Of a stretch of DNA of 64,000 nt, positions 9,801 to 17,761 are shown in pieces. The notes below the pieces were generated by a model that did no database searches, was not told the origin of the DNA, and worked only from the letters and a program-made list of their open reading frames with translations. The stretch spans positions 1,116,001 to 1,180,000 of the forward strand of contig JAUZVC010000001.1 of assembly GCA_031844405.1 (NCBI GenBank). Direction: 5' to 3'. The stretch's first letter is position 1, and every line of letters begins with the position of its first letter. The translations under genes and the position numbers were made by a program. This stretch comes from Knoellia sp031844405 (lineage in GTDB: Bacteria > Actinomycetota > Actinomycetes > Actinomycetales > Dermatophilaceae).

Positions 9801-12800
9801 CGCACATCGGCAGCCTGTGGACGACCTCGGGGCAGCGGCTCGCGTCGGTGACGTTCGCCAACGAGACGGCCTCCGGCTGGCAGCAGGCGTTGTTCTCGAC
9901 CCCGGTGCAGATCACCGCGGGCACGCTCTACGTCGCCTCCTACTTCGCGCCCAACGGCCACTACGCCGGCGACGGCGGCTACTTCGCGGGCAACGGGGTG
10001 GACTCCGGCCTGCTCCACGCCCCGGCCGACGGCGTGAGTGGCGGCCAGGGTGTCTACCGCTACGGCACGAGCAGCGGGTTCCCGACGAGCACCTACAACT
10101 CCGAGAACTACTGGGTCGACGTCGTCTACGCCACGGGAGCACCCGCGGTGCCCAACGCCCCCGGCGCGGTCTCCGCGACCGCGGGCAACGGCTCGGCAGC
10201 CGTCTCGTGGTCGGCACCCGCCGACGGCGGCAGCCCCATCACCAGCTACACGGTGACGCCCTACGTCGGGGCCACCCCGCAGACGCCCACCACCGTCTCC
10301 GGCTCCCCGCCGGCGACGAGCACGACCGTGACGGGCCTGACCAACGGCACCGCCTACACCTTCCGGGTCTCCGCGACCAACGCCATCGGCACCGGTCCCG
10401 CCTCGGCCGCCTCCGCCCCGGTGACGCCGACCGCGCCGACGGCTCCGGCCGCGCCGACGGGTGTGTCGGCGACCGCCGGCAACGCGTCCGCGCAGGTGTC
10501 GTGGACCGCGCCCGCGAACGGCGGCAGCCCGATCACGAGCTACACCGTGACCCCGTATGCCGGCCCCGTCGCCCAGGCGCCCGTCACCGTGTCCGGCAGT
10601 CCGCCGGCGACGAGCACGACGGTGACCGGGCTGGCCAACGGGACGGCCTACACCTTCCGGGTCTCCGCGACGAACGCCGTCGGCACCGGGCCCGCGTCCG
10701 CGGAGTCCGCGGCCGTGACCCCGACCGGGACGACCGTCCCGGCGGCCCCGACGGCGGTGACGGCGACGGCCGGCGACGGGTCCGCCGTGGTCTCGTGGAC
10801 GGCGCCGTCGAACGGCGGCAGCCCGGTCACGGGCTACACCGTCACCCCGTATGCCGGCTCCACGGCCCAGGCGCCCGTCACGGTCTCGGGGAGCCCGCCG
10901 GCGACGACCGCGACGGTGACCGGGCTCACCAACGGGACGTCCTACACCTTCCGGGTCACCGCGACCAACGCCGTCGGCACCGGCCCAGAGTCGGCCGCCT
11001 CGGCGCCGGTGACGCCGGTCGCAGGTGGCTGCGCGGCGTGCACCATCTGGCCGTCGTCGGTGACACCGGCGACCCCGAGCAGCACCGACACCTCCTCGGT
11101 CGAGCTCGGGGTGAAGTTCACCTCGGACGTCCCCGGTCAGGTGAGTGCCATCCGGTTCTACAAGGGCAGCGCCAACACCGGCACCCACGTCGGCAACCTG
11201 TGGTCGGCGACGGGCCAGCGCCTCGCGACGGTGACGTTCACCGGCGAGAGCGCCACCGGGTGGCAGCAAGCCAGCTTCTCGAGCCCGGTGACCATCGAGG
11301 CGGACACGGTCTACGTCGCGTCGTACCTCGCGCCGAACGGCGGCTACGCGGCCACGGGCGGCTACTTCACCACCGGCCAGGACAGCGCGCCGCTGCACGC
11401 CCTGCGTGACGGGGTCAGCGGGGGCAACGGCGTCTACGCCTACGGCGCGACGAGCAGCTTCCCGACGAGCTCGTGGAACTCGGCGAACTACTGGGTCGAC
11501 GTCGTCTTCGGCACGCAGCCGGCGACGGCTCCGGCGGCTCCGACCGGGGTCAACGCCACGGCCGGCGACGCCTCCGCGGTGGTGCGGTGGACCGCCCCGT
11601 CCAACGGCGGCAGCCCGATCACCGGCTACACCGTGACGCCCTACGTCGGGACCGTCGCCCAGACGCCCGTCACGGTCGTGGGGTCGCCCCCGGCGACGTC
11701 GACGACGGTGACCGGGCTGACGAACGGCACCGCCTACACCTTCCGGGTCGCCGCGACGAACGCCGTCGGGACCGGGCCGAGCTCTGCGGAGTCGGCTCCG
11801 GTGACGCCCCTCGGAGCGACCGTGCCGGCTGCCCCGACGGGTGTGTCGGCGACCGCCGGTGACGGGTCGGCGGTGGTGTCGTGGACGGCGCCGTCGAACG
11901 GCGGCAGCACGATCACGGCCTACACCGTGACCCCGTATGCCGGCGCGACCGCACTCGCTCCCACGACGGTCTCCGGCAGCCCACCCGGCACCACGGCGAC
12001 GGTCACCGGTCTCACCAACGGGACGGCATACACGTTCCGGGTGGCGGCGACGAACGCCGTCGGGACCGGTCCGCAGTCGGCCCCGTCGGCGGTGGTGACA
12101 CCGGTCGCGGGCGGCTGCGTGGCCTGCACGATCTGGCCGTCGTCGGTCACCCCGGCGACGCCGAACAACACCGACACCTCCTCGGTCGAGGTCGGCGTGA
12201 AGTTCACCTCCGACGTGGCCGGGCAGGTCACCGGGATCCGGTTCTACAAGGGCAGTGCGAACACCGGCACCCACGTCGGCAACCTGTGGACCGCGAGCGG
12301 ACAGCGGCTCGCGACGGTGACGTTCACCGGCGAGAGCGCGAGCGGATGGCAGCAGGCGAGCTTCTCGAGCCCGGTGACGATCGCCGAGGACACCGTCTAC
12401 GTCGCGTCGTACCTCGCGCCCAACGGTCGCTACGCCTCGACGGGCGGCTACTTCAAGACGAGCTTCGACAGGGCTCCGCTGCACGCACTGAAGTCGGGTG
12501 GCAACGGTGGCAACGGCGTGTACTCCTACGGCACGACGAGCGTCTTCCCGACGAGCTCCTTCAACTCGACGAACTACTGGGTCGACGTCGTCTTCAGCAC
12601 CGTGACCGCCACCGTCCCGTCGGCTCCGTCGTCGGTCTCGGCAGCCGCGGGCGACGGGTCGGCGGTGGTGTCGTGGACAGCTCCGTCGAACGGTGGCAGC
12701 ACCATCTCGGGCTACACCGTCACCCCGTATGCCGGTTCGACGGCACTGCCTCCCACGACGGTCTCCGGGAGCCCCCCGGCGACGACGGCGACGGTCACCG

Positions 12801-13417
12801 GGCTGACGAACGGGACGGCATACACGTTCCGGGTGGCGGCGACCAACAGCGTCGGAACGGGTCCGCAGTCGGCGCCCTCGGCGCCCGTGACGCCGCTGGC
12901 CGGCGGCTGTGCGGCCTGCACGATCTGGCCCTCGACGACGGTCCCGACCAACCCGAGCAGCACCGACACCTCTCCCGTCGAGCTGGGCGTGAAGTTCACC
13001 TCCGACGTGGGCGGCCAGGTCACGGGCATCCGGTTCTACAAGGGCGCGGACAACACCGGCACCCACGTCGGCAGCCTGTGGTCGGCGACCGGGACCCGGC
13101 TGGCGACCGTGACCTTCGCCAACGAGAGCGCCACGGGCTGGCAGCAGGCGATGTTCACGACACCGGTGACGATCACGGCCGGCACGACCTATGTCGCGTC
13201 GTACTTCGCGCCGGAGGGTGGCTACGCCGCGGACAGCGCGTTCTTCGCGACGGCAGGCGTGGACCGGCCCCCGTTGCACGCGTTGCGTGACGGCGTGAAC
13301 GGCGGCAACGGGGTCTTCGCCTACGGCGCCGCGAGCAGCTTCCCGTCCGGGAGCTGGAACGCCGCGAACTACTGGGTCGACGTCGTGTTCGCCGGTGGGG
13401 GAGCGGGTGCCCCATGA
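6842..13417 (+). CDS. Giant secreted protein: DMF-beta-like head plus DUF4082 and Fn3 repeats
   Basis: 2191 residues from ATG 6842, with GAGAGGAA as ribosome site about 10 bases upstream. A long basic n-region and a hydrophobic stretch end at about residue 50 (APRADA), a Sec signal. Residues ~53-560 resemble the C-terminal domain of N,N-dimethylformamidase beta subunit (VGHDEYWSGPQRANVEAARD near residue 310; NLAFFSGNEMFWKTRHE). Residues ~567-658 are a bacterial Ig-like domain. Then five DUF4082 domains, each opening with a C-x-x-C(S/T)(V/I/L)W pattern and ending near NYWVDVVF, start at about 661, 938, 1397, 1759 and 2022. Seven Fn3 domains lie at about 837, 1102, 1200, 1300, 1563, 1661 and 1923. 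There is no LPxTG or C-terminal membrane helix, so release or non-covalent wall binding is expected. The stop overlaps the GT2 start. Enzyme activity is unproven. Confidence 0.9.
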   Translation: MTLFLDAAPRRRMTPAGAVPRSPQGRSALAALTALFVMVALAVGAPRADAADPCAAPVSVIACENSKPGNPATEWQISGAGSSTIQGFATSMSVNPGETVTFKIRTPATRYHLDIYRVGHYQGNGARRIVGGIQPTATLPQTQPTCRNDTAPTGLVDCGNWAVSASWAVPSTAVSGLYFARLVRDDTAGTSHITFVVKDDARRSDILVQTSDQTWQAYNTFGGNSTYSCTSNCPPGTPNTYKGASKVSYNRPFNTAVDSVPSWWTSAEYPMIRFLEANGYDVTYTTGLDVSTPTGGALLRNHKIFLSVGHDEYWSGPQRANVEAARDAGVNLAFFSGNEMFWKTRHEPSIDGTNTPNRTLVTYKETHRDGPSDPEDPPVWTGTWQDPRFSPPGDGGRPQNALTGQLFMVNSGSTDIRVPAQYGKLRFWRNTAAATLGTGQTLTLAPGQETLGYEWDVDADNGFRPAGLFNLSSTTYTSAEVFTDYGSTVQQGSTATHRMSLYRAPSGALVFGAGTVQWSWGLDDPASTPDRNMRQATINLFADMGVQPYALGYTGLVTAVGSTDTTAPTSTITSPVNGLSVGDGTAVTISGTASDAGGGTVAGVEVSTDGGTTWQRANGTTSWSFTWVAHGNPTTTIRVRSVDDSGNIETPSSGREVSVGCTCSVWGTATTPTVADSGSATAVEVGLKFRSDVSGKVSGVRFYKSTRNTGTHTGSLWTASGTRLATVTFANETASGWQQATFASPVPINANTTYVVSYFAPAGHTAADENYLYPNPAPRPDLRSHVDSPPLHALRNTNGVVNGLFRNGTTSGFPTSTSSATNYWVDVMFTLNEGAASVPGAPSGVSATPGNGSAVVTWAAPPDGGSAITGYTVTPWIGSTAQPSKAVTGNPPETSTTVSGLTNGTAYTFTVTATNAVGSSPPSAESNAVVPAAASCLACTLWPASTVPSTPDQGDPNSNEVGVKFRADLNGEIRGIRFYKSALNTGTHIGSLWTTSGQRLASVTFANETASGWQQALFSTPVQITAGTLYVASYFAPNGHYAGDGGYFAGNGVDSGLLHAPADGVSGGQGVYRYGTSSGFPTSTYNSENYWVDVVYATGAPAVPNAPGAVSATAGNGSAAVSWSAPADGGSPITSYTVTPYVGATPQTPTTVSGSPPATSTTVTGLTNGTAYTFRVSATNAIGTGPASAASAPVTPTAPTAPAAPTGVSATAGNASAQVSWTAPANGGSPITSYTVTPYAGPVAQAPVTVSGSPPATSTTVTGLANGTAYTFRVSATNAVGTGPASAESAAVTPTGTTVPAAPTAVTATAGDGSAVVSWTAPSNGGSPVTGYTVTPYAGSTAQAPVTVSGSPPATTATVTGLTNGTSYTFRVTATNAVGTGPESAASAPVTPVAGGCAACTIWPSSVTPATPSSTDTSSVELGVKFTSDVPGQVSAIRFYKGSANTGTHVGNLWSATGQRLATVTFTGESATGWQQASFSSPVTIEADTVYVASYLAPNGGYAATGGYFTTGQDSAPLHALRDGVSGGNGVYAYGATSSFPTSSWNSANYWVDVVFGTQPATAPAAPTGVNATAGDASAVVRWTAPSNGGSPITGYTVTPYVGTVAQTPVTVVGSPPATSTTVTGLTNGTAYTFRVAATNAVGTGPSSAESAPVTPLGATVPAAPTGVSATAGDGSAVVSWTAPSNGGSTITAYTVTPYAGATALAPTTVSGSPPGTTATVTGLTNGTAYTFRVAATNAVGTGPQSAPSAVVTPVAGGCVACTIWPSSVTPATPNNTDTSSVEVGVKFTSDVAGQVTGIRFYKGSANTGTHVGNLWTASGQRLATVTFTGESASGWQQASFSSPVTIAEDTVYVASYLAPNGRYASTGGYFKTSFDRAPLHALKSGGNGGNGVYSYGTTSVFPTSSFNSTNYWVDVVFSTVTATVPSAPSSVSAAAGDGSAVVSWTAPSNGGSTISGYTVTPYAGSTALPPTTVSGSPPATTATVTGLTNGTAYTFRVAATNSVGTGPQSAPSAPVTPLAGGCAACTIWPSTTVPTNPSSTDTSPVELGVKFTSDVGGQVTGIRFYKGADNTGTHVGSLWSATGTRLATVTFANESATGWQQAMFTTPVTITAGTTYVASYFAPEGGYAADSAFFATAGVDRPPLHALRDGVNGGNGVFAYGAASSFPSGSWNAANYWVDVVFAGGGAGAP

Positions 13418-14481
13418 GCTCGGTGAGCGTCGTCATCCCCTGCTACCGCTACGGGCACTACCTCGAGCAGGCCGTCTCGAGTGTGCTCGACGACCAGGAC
13501 GGCGTCGACGTCCGGGTGCTCGTCATCGACGACGCGTCCCCCGACGACAGCGCCGAGGTCGCGAGGGCGATCGCGGCCCGCGACCCCCGGGTCGAGGTCC
13601 TCGTCCACGAGCGCAACCGCGGCAACATCGCCACCTTCAACGAGGGCCTGCTCGAGTGGGCCGACGGCGACTACTGCCTGCTCCTGTCGGCGGACGACAG
13701 GGCGACACCGGGTGCGCTGCGACGGGCCAGCGACCTGCTCGACGCGCACCCGGAGGTGGGCTTCGTGCACGGGCGGGCGCTCTACGTCCGCGACGGCGAG
13801 CCGCTTCCCCCGGCCCGGACGCGCCCCAGAGGCTGGGTGGTCACGCCGGGCAACCGCTGGCTCGAGCACCGGTTCCGGCAGGCGGAGAACCCCATCACCT
13901 CGCCCGAGATCATCGTGCGCACCTCGCTCCAGCACCGCGTCGGCGGTTATGACCCGGGGCTGCCCAAGGCGGCCGACATGGAGATCTACTTCCGCTTCGC
14001 CGCCCGCGCCGACGTCGGGTTCCTCCGCGGCGTCGACCAGGCCTACTACCGGCTCCACGGCGGCAACATGAGCTCGTCGGTGAGCCCGCTTGCGGACCTC
14101 ACCCAGAGGAAGGCGGTCTTCGAGGTCGTCCTCGCCCGCTACGGCGAGCTGCTCGACGACCCCGAGCGCCTCGGCGAGCTCGTCCACCGGCAGCTCGGCA
14201 GGGAGGCCCTCTGGGCGGCCGGCCGGGTCCACGACCGTGGGGCGGTGCGGCGGACCGACGTGGGCCGCAAGCTGCTCGGCGTCGCCGCTGACGAGCCCGA
14301 GGCCGACGTGGCCGCGCTCGTCGCCTTCGCGGCGGACTGCTGGCCCGACCTCAAGGACAGCGCGCTGCACCGCACGCTCGAGGCCGGCCGGCGGCTCGGG
14401 CCACGCGAGCTCGCCTTCCTCCTCGACCAGAAGGCCCGGTGGTGGTTCCGACGCCGGGGGTGGGACCGCCGTGGCCACTGA
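13414..14481 (+). CDS. Glycosyltransferase family 2
   Basis: A 355-residue protein with an N-terminal GT-A fold: VSVVIPCYRYGHYLEQAVSS, then VLVIDDASPDDS (UDP-binding aspartates), and LLLSADDRATPGALRRA carrying the DxD-like metal motif. The last ~120 residues are helical and not assigned. The ATG at 13414 overlaps the stop of the giant surface protein by four bases, so both are made from one transcript with coupled translation. That tie makes the surface protein a candidate acceptor for this enzyme, though a lipid-linked glycan is the usual GT2 acceptor. No membrane helix is visible. Confidence 0.88.
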   Translation: MSSVSVVIPCYRYGHYLEQAVSSVLDDQDGVDVRVLVIDDASPDDSAEVARAIAARDPRVEVLVHERNRGNIATFNEGLLEWADGDYCLLLSADDRATPGALRRASDLLDAHPEVGFVHGRALYVRDGEPLPPARTRPRGWVVTPGNRWLEHRFRQAENPITSPEIIVRTSLQHRVGGYDPGLPKAADMEIYFRFAARADVGFLRGVDQAYYRLHGGNMSSSVSPLADLTQRKAVFEVVLARYGELLDDPERLGELVHRQLGREALWAAGRVHDRGAVRRTDVGRKLLGVAADEPEADVAALVAFAADCWPDLKDSALHRTLEAGRRLGPRELAFLLDQKARWWFRRRGWDRRGH

Positions 14482-14512
14482 CCCGACCACCGACCCGACC
14501 ACCGACCCGACC
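14477..14512. repeat. 12-bp tandem repeat, three copies, across a stop codon
   Basis: Three adjacent 12-base units (14477-14488, 14489-14500, 14501-14512) of the form ACYGACCCGACC; the first differs from the other two by one base. The first copy contains the TGA stop of the GT2 gene. Unit length is a multiple of three, so copy changes would not shift frame. The array ends 50 bases before the next start. Confidence 0.75.
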
Positions 14513-14562
14513 ACCGCACCCACGGTGTGCCACCGAGGCGCACCACAGGAAGGACGGCACAC

Positions 14563-15612
14563 ATGAACTCTCCGATCGGACTGGCGGTGATCGGCGCGGG
14601 GTACTGGGGACCCAACCTCGTCCGCAACGCCATGGCGACACCGACCCTCGACGTCCGGTGGCTCTGCGACCTCGACGTCGACCGCGCGCAGCAGGTGCTC
14701 GGTCGCTACTCGACCGTGGGCGCGACCGACTCCTTCGACGCCGTGCTCGACGACCCGACCGTGCAGGCGGTGGCCATCGCGACCCCGGCGGCGACGCACT
14801 TCACGCTCGCCATGGCTGCCCTCGACGCGGGCAAGCACGTCCTCGTCGAGAAGCCCCTCACGTCGTGCCTCGACGACGGGTGGAAGCTCGTCGAGGCTGC
14901 CGAGGACCGCGGGCTCGTGCTCATGTGCGACCACACCTACTGCTACACCTCGGCCGTCCAGGAGCTGCGACGGCTCGTCCACGGGGGCTCGGTCGGCGAC
15001 GTGCAGTTCGTCGACTCGGTGCGGATCAACCTCGGGCTCGTCCAGCCCGACATCGACGTCCTCTGGGACCTCGCGCCGCACGACCTGTCGATCCTCGACT
15101 ACCTGCTCCCGCCGGGCGTCTCGGTCGTGGAGGTCGCGGCCCAGGGCGCCGACCCCATCGGGCACGGGCTCGCCTGCCTCGCCTACCTCACGCTGAGGCT
15201 GTCGACCGGGGCGATGGCGCACGTCCACGTCAACTGGCTCAGCCCCGTGAAGATTCGCACGATGGTCATCGGCGGCTCGCAGCGCACGGTCGTCTGGGAC
15301 GACATGAACCCGAGCCAGCGCCTCGCCGTCTACGACCGCGGGGTCGACTACCAGGCGACCGAGGCACTCGGCCCCGACGACCGGCGGCAGGTGCGCATCG
15401 CCTACCGGACCGGCGAGATGGTCGCGCCCGCCCTTCCCGAACAGGAGGCGCTGCGGGCGATGATGACCGAGTTCGCCGGCGCCATCAGGGAGGGCAGGCC
15501 CGCGGCCACCGACGGCCGAGCAGGCCTGCGGGTCATGGGAGTCCTCGAGGCGGCCGAGCGCAGCCTCCGCCTCGGTGGTGCCTTCGTCGCCCGTGAGGAC
15601 GTGGAGCGATGA
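14563..15612 (+). CDS. Gfo/Idh/MocA-family sugar dehydrogenase (WbpB/WlbA-like)
   Basis: A 349-residue oxidoreductase. ATG 14563 is preceded by ACAGGAAGGA, a good ribosome site; an upstream in-frame extension lacks one. The Rossmann motif is GAGYWGPNLVRN at residues 9-20, and EKPLTS is the conserved EKP of the family. In WbpB/WlbA enzymes this oxidises C3 of a UDP-N-acetylglucosaminuronate so that a DegT aminotransferase can add an amino group. Two such aminotransferases and a WbpD-like acetyltransferase follow in the same operon, which supports that role. The specific sugar is not proven. It overlaps the next gene by four bases. Confidence 0.85.
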   Translation: MNSPIGLAVIGAGYWGPNLVRNAMATPTLDVRWLCDLDVDRAQQVLGRYSTVGATDSFDAVLDDPTVQAVAIATPAATHFTLAMAALDAGKHVLVEKPLTSCLDDGWKLVEAAEDRGLVLMCDHTYCYTSAVQELRRLVHGGSVGDVQFVDSVRINLGLVQPDIDVLWDLAPHDLSILDYLLPPGVSVVEVAAQGADPIGHGLACLAYLTLRLSTGAMAHVHVNWLSPVKIRTMVIGGSQRTVVWDDMNPSQRLAVYDRGVDYQATEALGPDDRRQVRIAYRTGEMVAPALPEQEALRAMMTEFAGAIREGRPAATDGRAGLRVMGVLEAAERSLRLGGAFVAREDVER

Positions 15613-16625
15613 GCCCGCAGGGAGCCGGCGCGACGCCGGCCGCCACGACCTCCCACGGGGTGCCGCTGCGCGACGCCGTGTGCCTCGTGACCGGCGGGGC
15701 GGGGACGATCGGTTCGACGATCGTCGACCAGCTCGTCGACGCGGGCGCGGCGGAGGTCCGGGTCCTCGACAACTTCGTGCGCGGCCGCAAGGAGAACCTC
15801 GCCTCGGCGCTCGCCTCCGGCCGCGTCGAGGTCGTCGACGGCGACATCCGTGACCGGGGCACCGTCGCCGAGGCAACCGCAGGCACCGACGTCGTCTTCC
15901 ACCAGGCGGCGATCCGGATCACGCAGTGCGCCGAGGAGCCGCGGCTCGCCCTCGAGGTGCTCGCCGACGGCACCTTCAACGTCCTCGAGGCAGCGGCCGA
16001 GGCCGGGGTCCGCAAGGTCGTCGCCGCGTCGTCCGCCTCGGTCTACGGCCTGGCGACCGAGTTCCCGACGACCGAGCAGCAGCACCCATGGGACAACGAC
16101 ACCTTCTACGGCGCGGCCAAGGTCTTCAACGAGGGGATGCTGCGCAGCTTCCACGCGATGTCGGGACTGGACTACGTCGCCCTGCGCTACTTCAACGTCT
16201 ACGGGCCCCGGATGGACGTGCACGGCCTCTACACCGAGGTCCTCATCCGGTGGATGGAGCGGATCGCCGCCGGGCAGCCGCCGCTCGTCATGGGCGACGG
16301 GAAGCAGACGATGGACTTCGTCTTCACGACCGACATCGCCCGGGCCAACCTGCTCGCCGCCGAGGCCGACGTCACCGACGCGGTGTTCAACATCGGCTCG
16401 TGCACCGAGACGAGCCTGCTCGAGCTCGCGGAGGCCCTGCTCGAGGTCATGGGAAGCACGCAGCACGTCGAGTTCGGGCCAGCCCGCGCCGTCAACGGCG
16501 TGACCCGCCGGCTGGCGTCGGTCGAGGCTGCGCGGCGCGACCTGGGCTGGACGCCCGAGGTCGACCTGCGCACCGGTCTCGGCCGGCTCGTCGACTGGTG
16601 GCGCGACGAGAGGGGGGTCCGATGA
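15609..16625 (+). CDS. NAD-dependent epimerase/dehydratase (SDR)
   Basis: A 338-residue extended SDR starting at the ATGA overlap at 15609. The dinucleotide motif reads VTGGAGTIGS, with Thr in place of the usual Phe. The catalytic tyrosine and lysine are in FYGAAK, the ASSASVYG strand precedes it, and YFNVYGPRMD and MDFVFTTDIA are substrate-side motifs of UDP-glucose 4-epimerase-like enzymes. The first ~20 residues are extra and disordered-looking, so translation may start a little downstream. It should convert a nucleotide sugar in the amino-sugar part of the cluster. Epimerase or 4,6-dehydratase cannot be told apart from these motifs alone. Confidence 0.85.
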   Translation: MSPQGAGATPAATTSHGVPLRDAVCLVTGGAGTIGSTIVDQLVDAGAAEVRVLDNFVRGRKENLASALASGRVEVVDGDIRDRGTVAEATAGTDVVFHQAAIRITQCAEEPRLALEVLADGTFNVLEAAAEAGVRKVVAASSASVYGLATEFPTTEQQHPWDNDTFYGAAKVFNEGMLRSFHAMSGLDYVALRYFNVYGPRMDVHGLYTEVLIRWMERIAAGQPPLVMGDGKQTMDFVFTTDIARANLLAAEADVTDAVFNIGSCTETSLLELAEALLEVMGSTQHVEFGPARAVNGVTRRLASVEAARRDLGWTPEVDLRTGLGRLVDWWRDERGVR

Positions 16626-17761
16626 TCCCGGTCATGAAGCCGTGGCTCGGCGAGGAGGAGGCGGAGGCCGCCGCCGACGTCGTGCGCTCGGGGTGGGTGG
16701 CCCAAGGGCCTCGCGTGGCCGAGTTCGAGGACCGCTTCGCCGACCGGGTCGGCGTGCGCAACGGGGTGGCCGTGTCGTCGTGCACGACGGCCCTGCACCT
16801 GTCGCTGCACCTGCTCGGCGTCGGCCGCGGTGACGAGGTCGTCGTGCCGTCCTTCTCGTTCATCGCGACGGCGAACTGCGTCGTCCACGCCGGCGCCACA
16901 CCGGTCTTCGCCGACGTGGAGGCGCGGGACGGCAACCTCGGCGTGCGCACCGTGGAGCCGGTCCTCACCCCACGGACCAAGGCTGTCATCGTCGTCCACC
17001 AGGCCGGAGTGCCGGCGGACGTGGGCCCGCTGCGCGAACTCTGCGAGGACCGTGGGATCGCACTCGTCGAGGACGCCGCCTGCGCCGTGGGCTCGACGCT
17101 CCACGGGCGACCGGTCGGTGCGGACGCGTTCCTCGCGGCGTGGTCGTTCCACCCGCGCAAGCTGCTCACGACCGGAGAGGGCGGCATGCTCACGACGACC
17201 GACCCGGCACTCGCCGAACGCGCCCGCCGGTTGCGCGAGCACGGCATGGACGTCAGCGCCGCCGCCCGGCACCTCAGCCGGCAGCCGGTCCTGGAGAGCT
17301 ACGGGGAGGTGGGGTTCAACTACCGGATGACCGACATCCAGGCCGCGGTCGGCCTCGTCCAGCTCGGCCGGCTCGACGCGATGGTGCAGCGACGACGCGA
17401 GCTCGCCGCCGGCTACCACGAGCTCCTCTCGGACGTCCCGGGTGTGCGCGCGGTGCAGGACCCCGTGCACGGCGAGACGAACTACCAGTCCTTCTGGGTC
17501 GAGCTCACCGCGGACTTCCCGCTCTCGCGCAACGAGCTGCTCGCGGCGCTCGCAAACGCCGGGGTCTCCGCGCGCGCCGGGATCATGGCGGCGCACCGAC
17601 AACCCGCGTATGCCGGTCACCCCCGCGGCGACCTCGGCACCACCGAGCGCCTCACCGACCGGACGCTCATCCTGCCGCTCTTCCACGAGCTGACCCAGGC
17701 GGAGCAGGGCACCGTCGTCGACACCGTCCGGCGTGCCGCCGGGCTGAGGGCCGCGTCGTGA
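16622..17761 (+). CDS. DegT/DnrJ/EryC1-family PLP aminotransferase (first of two)
   Basis: A 379-residue sugar aminotransferase. The PLP lysine is in AWSFHPRKLLTTGEGGML, the PLP-ring aspartate in LVEDAACAVGS, and the N-terminal VSSCTTALHLSLHLLG binds the phosphate. Family enzymes transfer an amino group from glutamate to a keto-sugar nucleotide. The start overlaps the stop of the SDR at 15609, and its stop overlaps the GTG of a second, distinct DegT enzyme. Having two suggests either two amino groups on one sugar or two different amino sugars. The C-terminal part carries a long segment before LILPLFHELTQAEQ, as in PglE-type members. Confidence 0.9.
   Translation: MIPVMKPWLGEEEAEAAADVVRSGWVAQGPRVAEFEDRFADRVGVRNGVAVSSCTTALHLSLHLLGVGRGDEVVVPSFSFIATANCVVHAGATPVFADVEARDGNLGVRTVEPVLTPRTKAVIVVHQAGVPADVGPLRELCEDRGIALVEDAACAVGSTLHGRPVGADAFLAAWSFHPRKLLTTGEGGMLTTTDPALAERARRLREHGMDVSAAARHLSRQPVLESYGEVGFNYRMTDIQAAVGLVQLGRLDAMVQRRRELAAGYHELLSDVPGVRAVQDPVHGETNYQSFWVELTADFPLSRNELLAALANAGVSARAGIMAAHRQPAYAGHPRGDLGTTERLTDRTLILPLFHELTQAEQGTVVDTVRRAAGLRAAS

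Noticed and set aside
8255..13279. Very long open frame (1674 codons) on the minus strand opposite the giant surface protein
   Set aside because: Arg/Gly-rich, repetitive translation without domains; an antisense shadow produced by the GC-rich repeated codons of the + strand gene.
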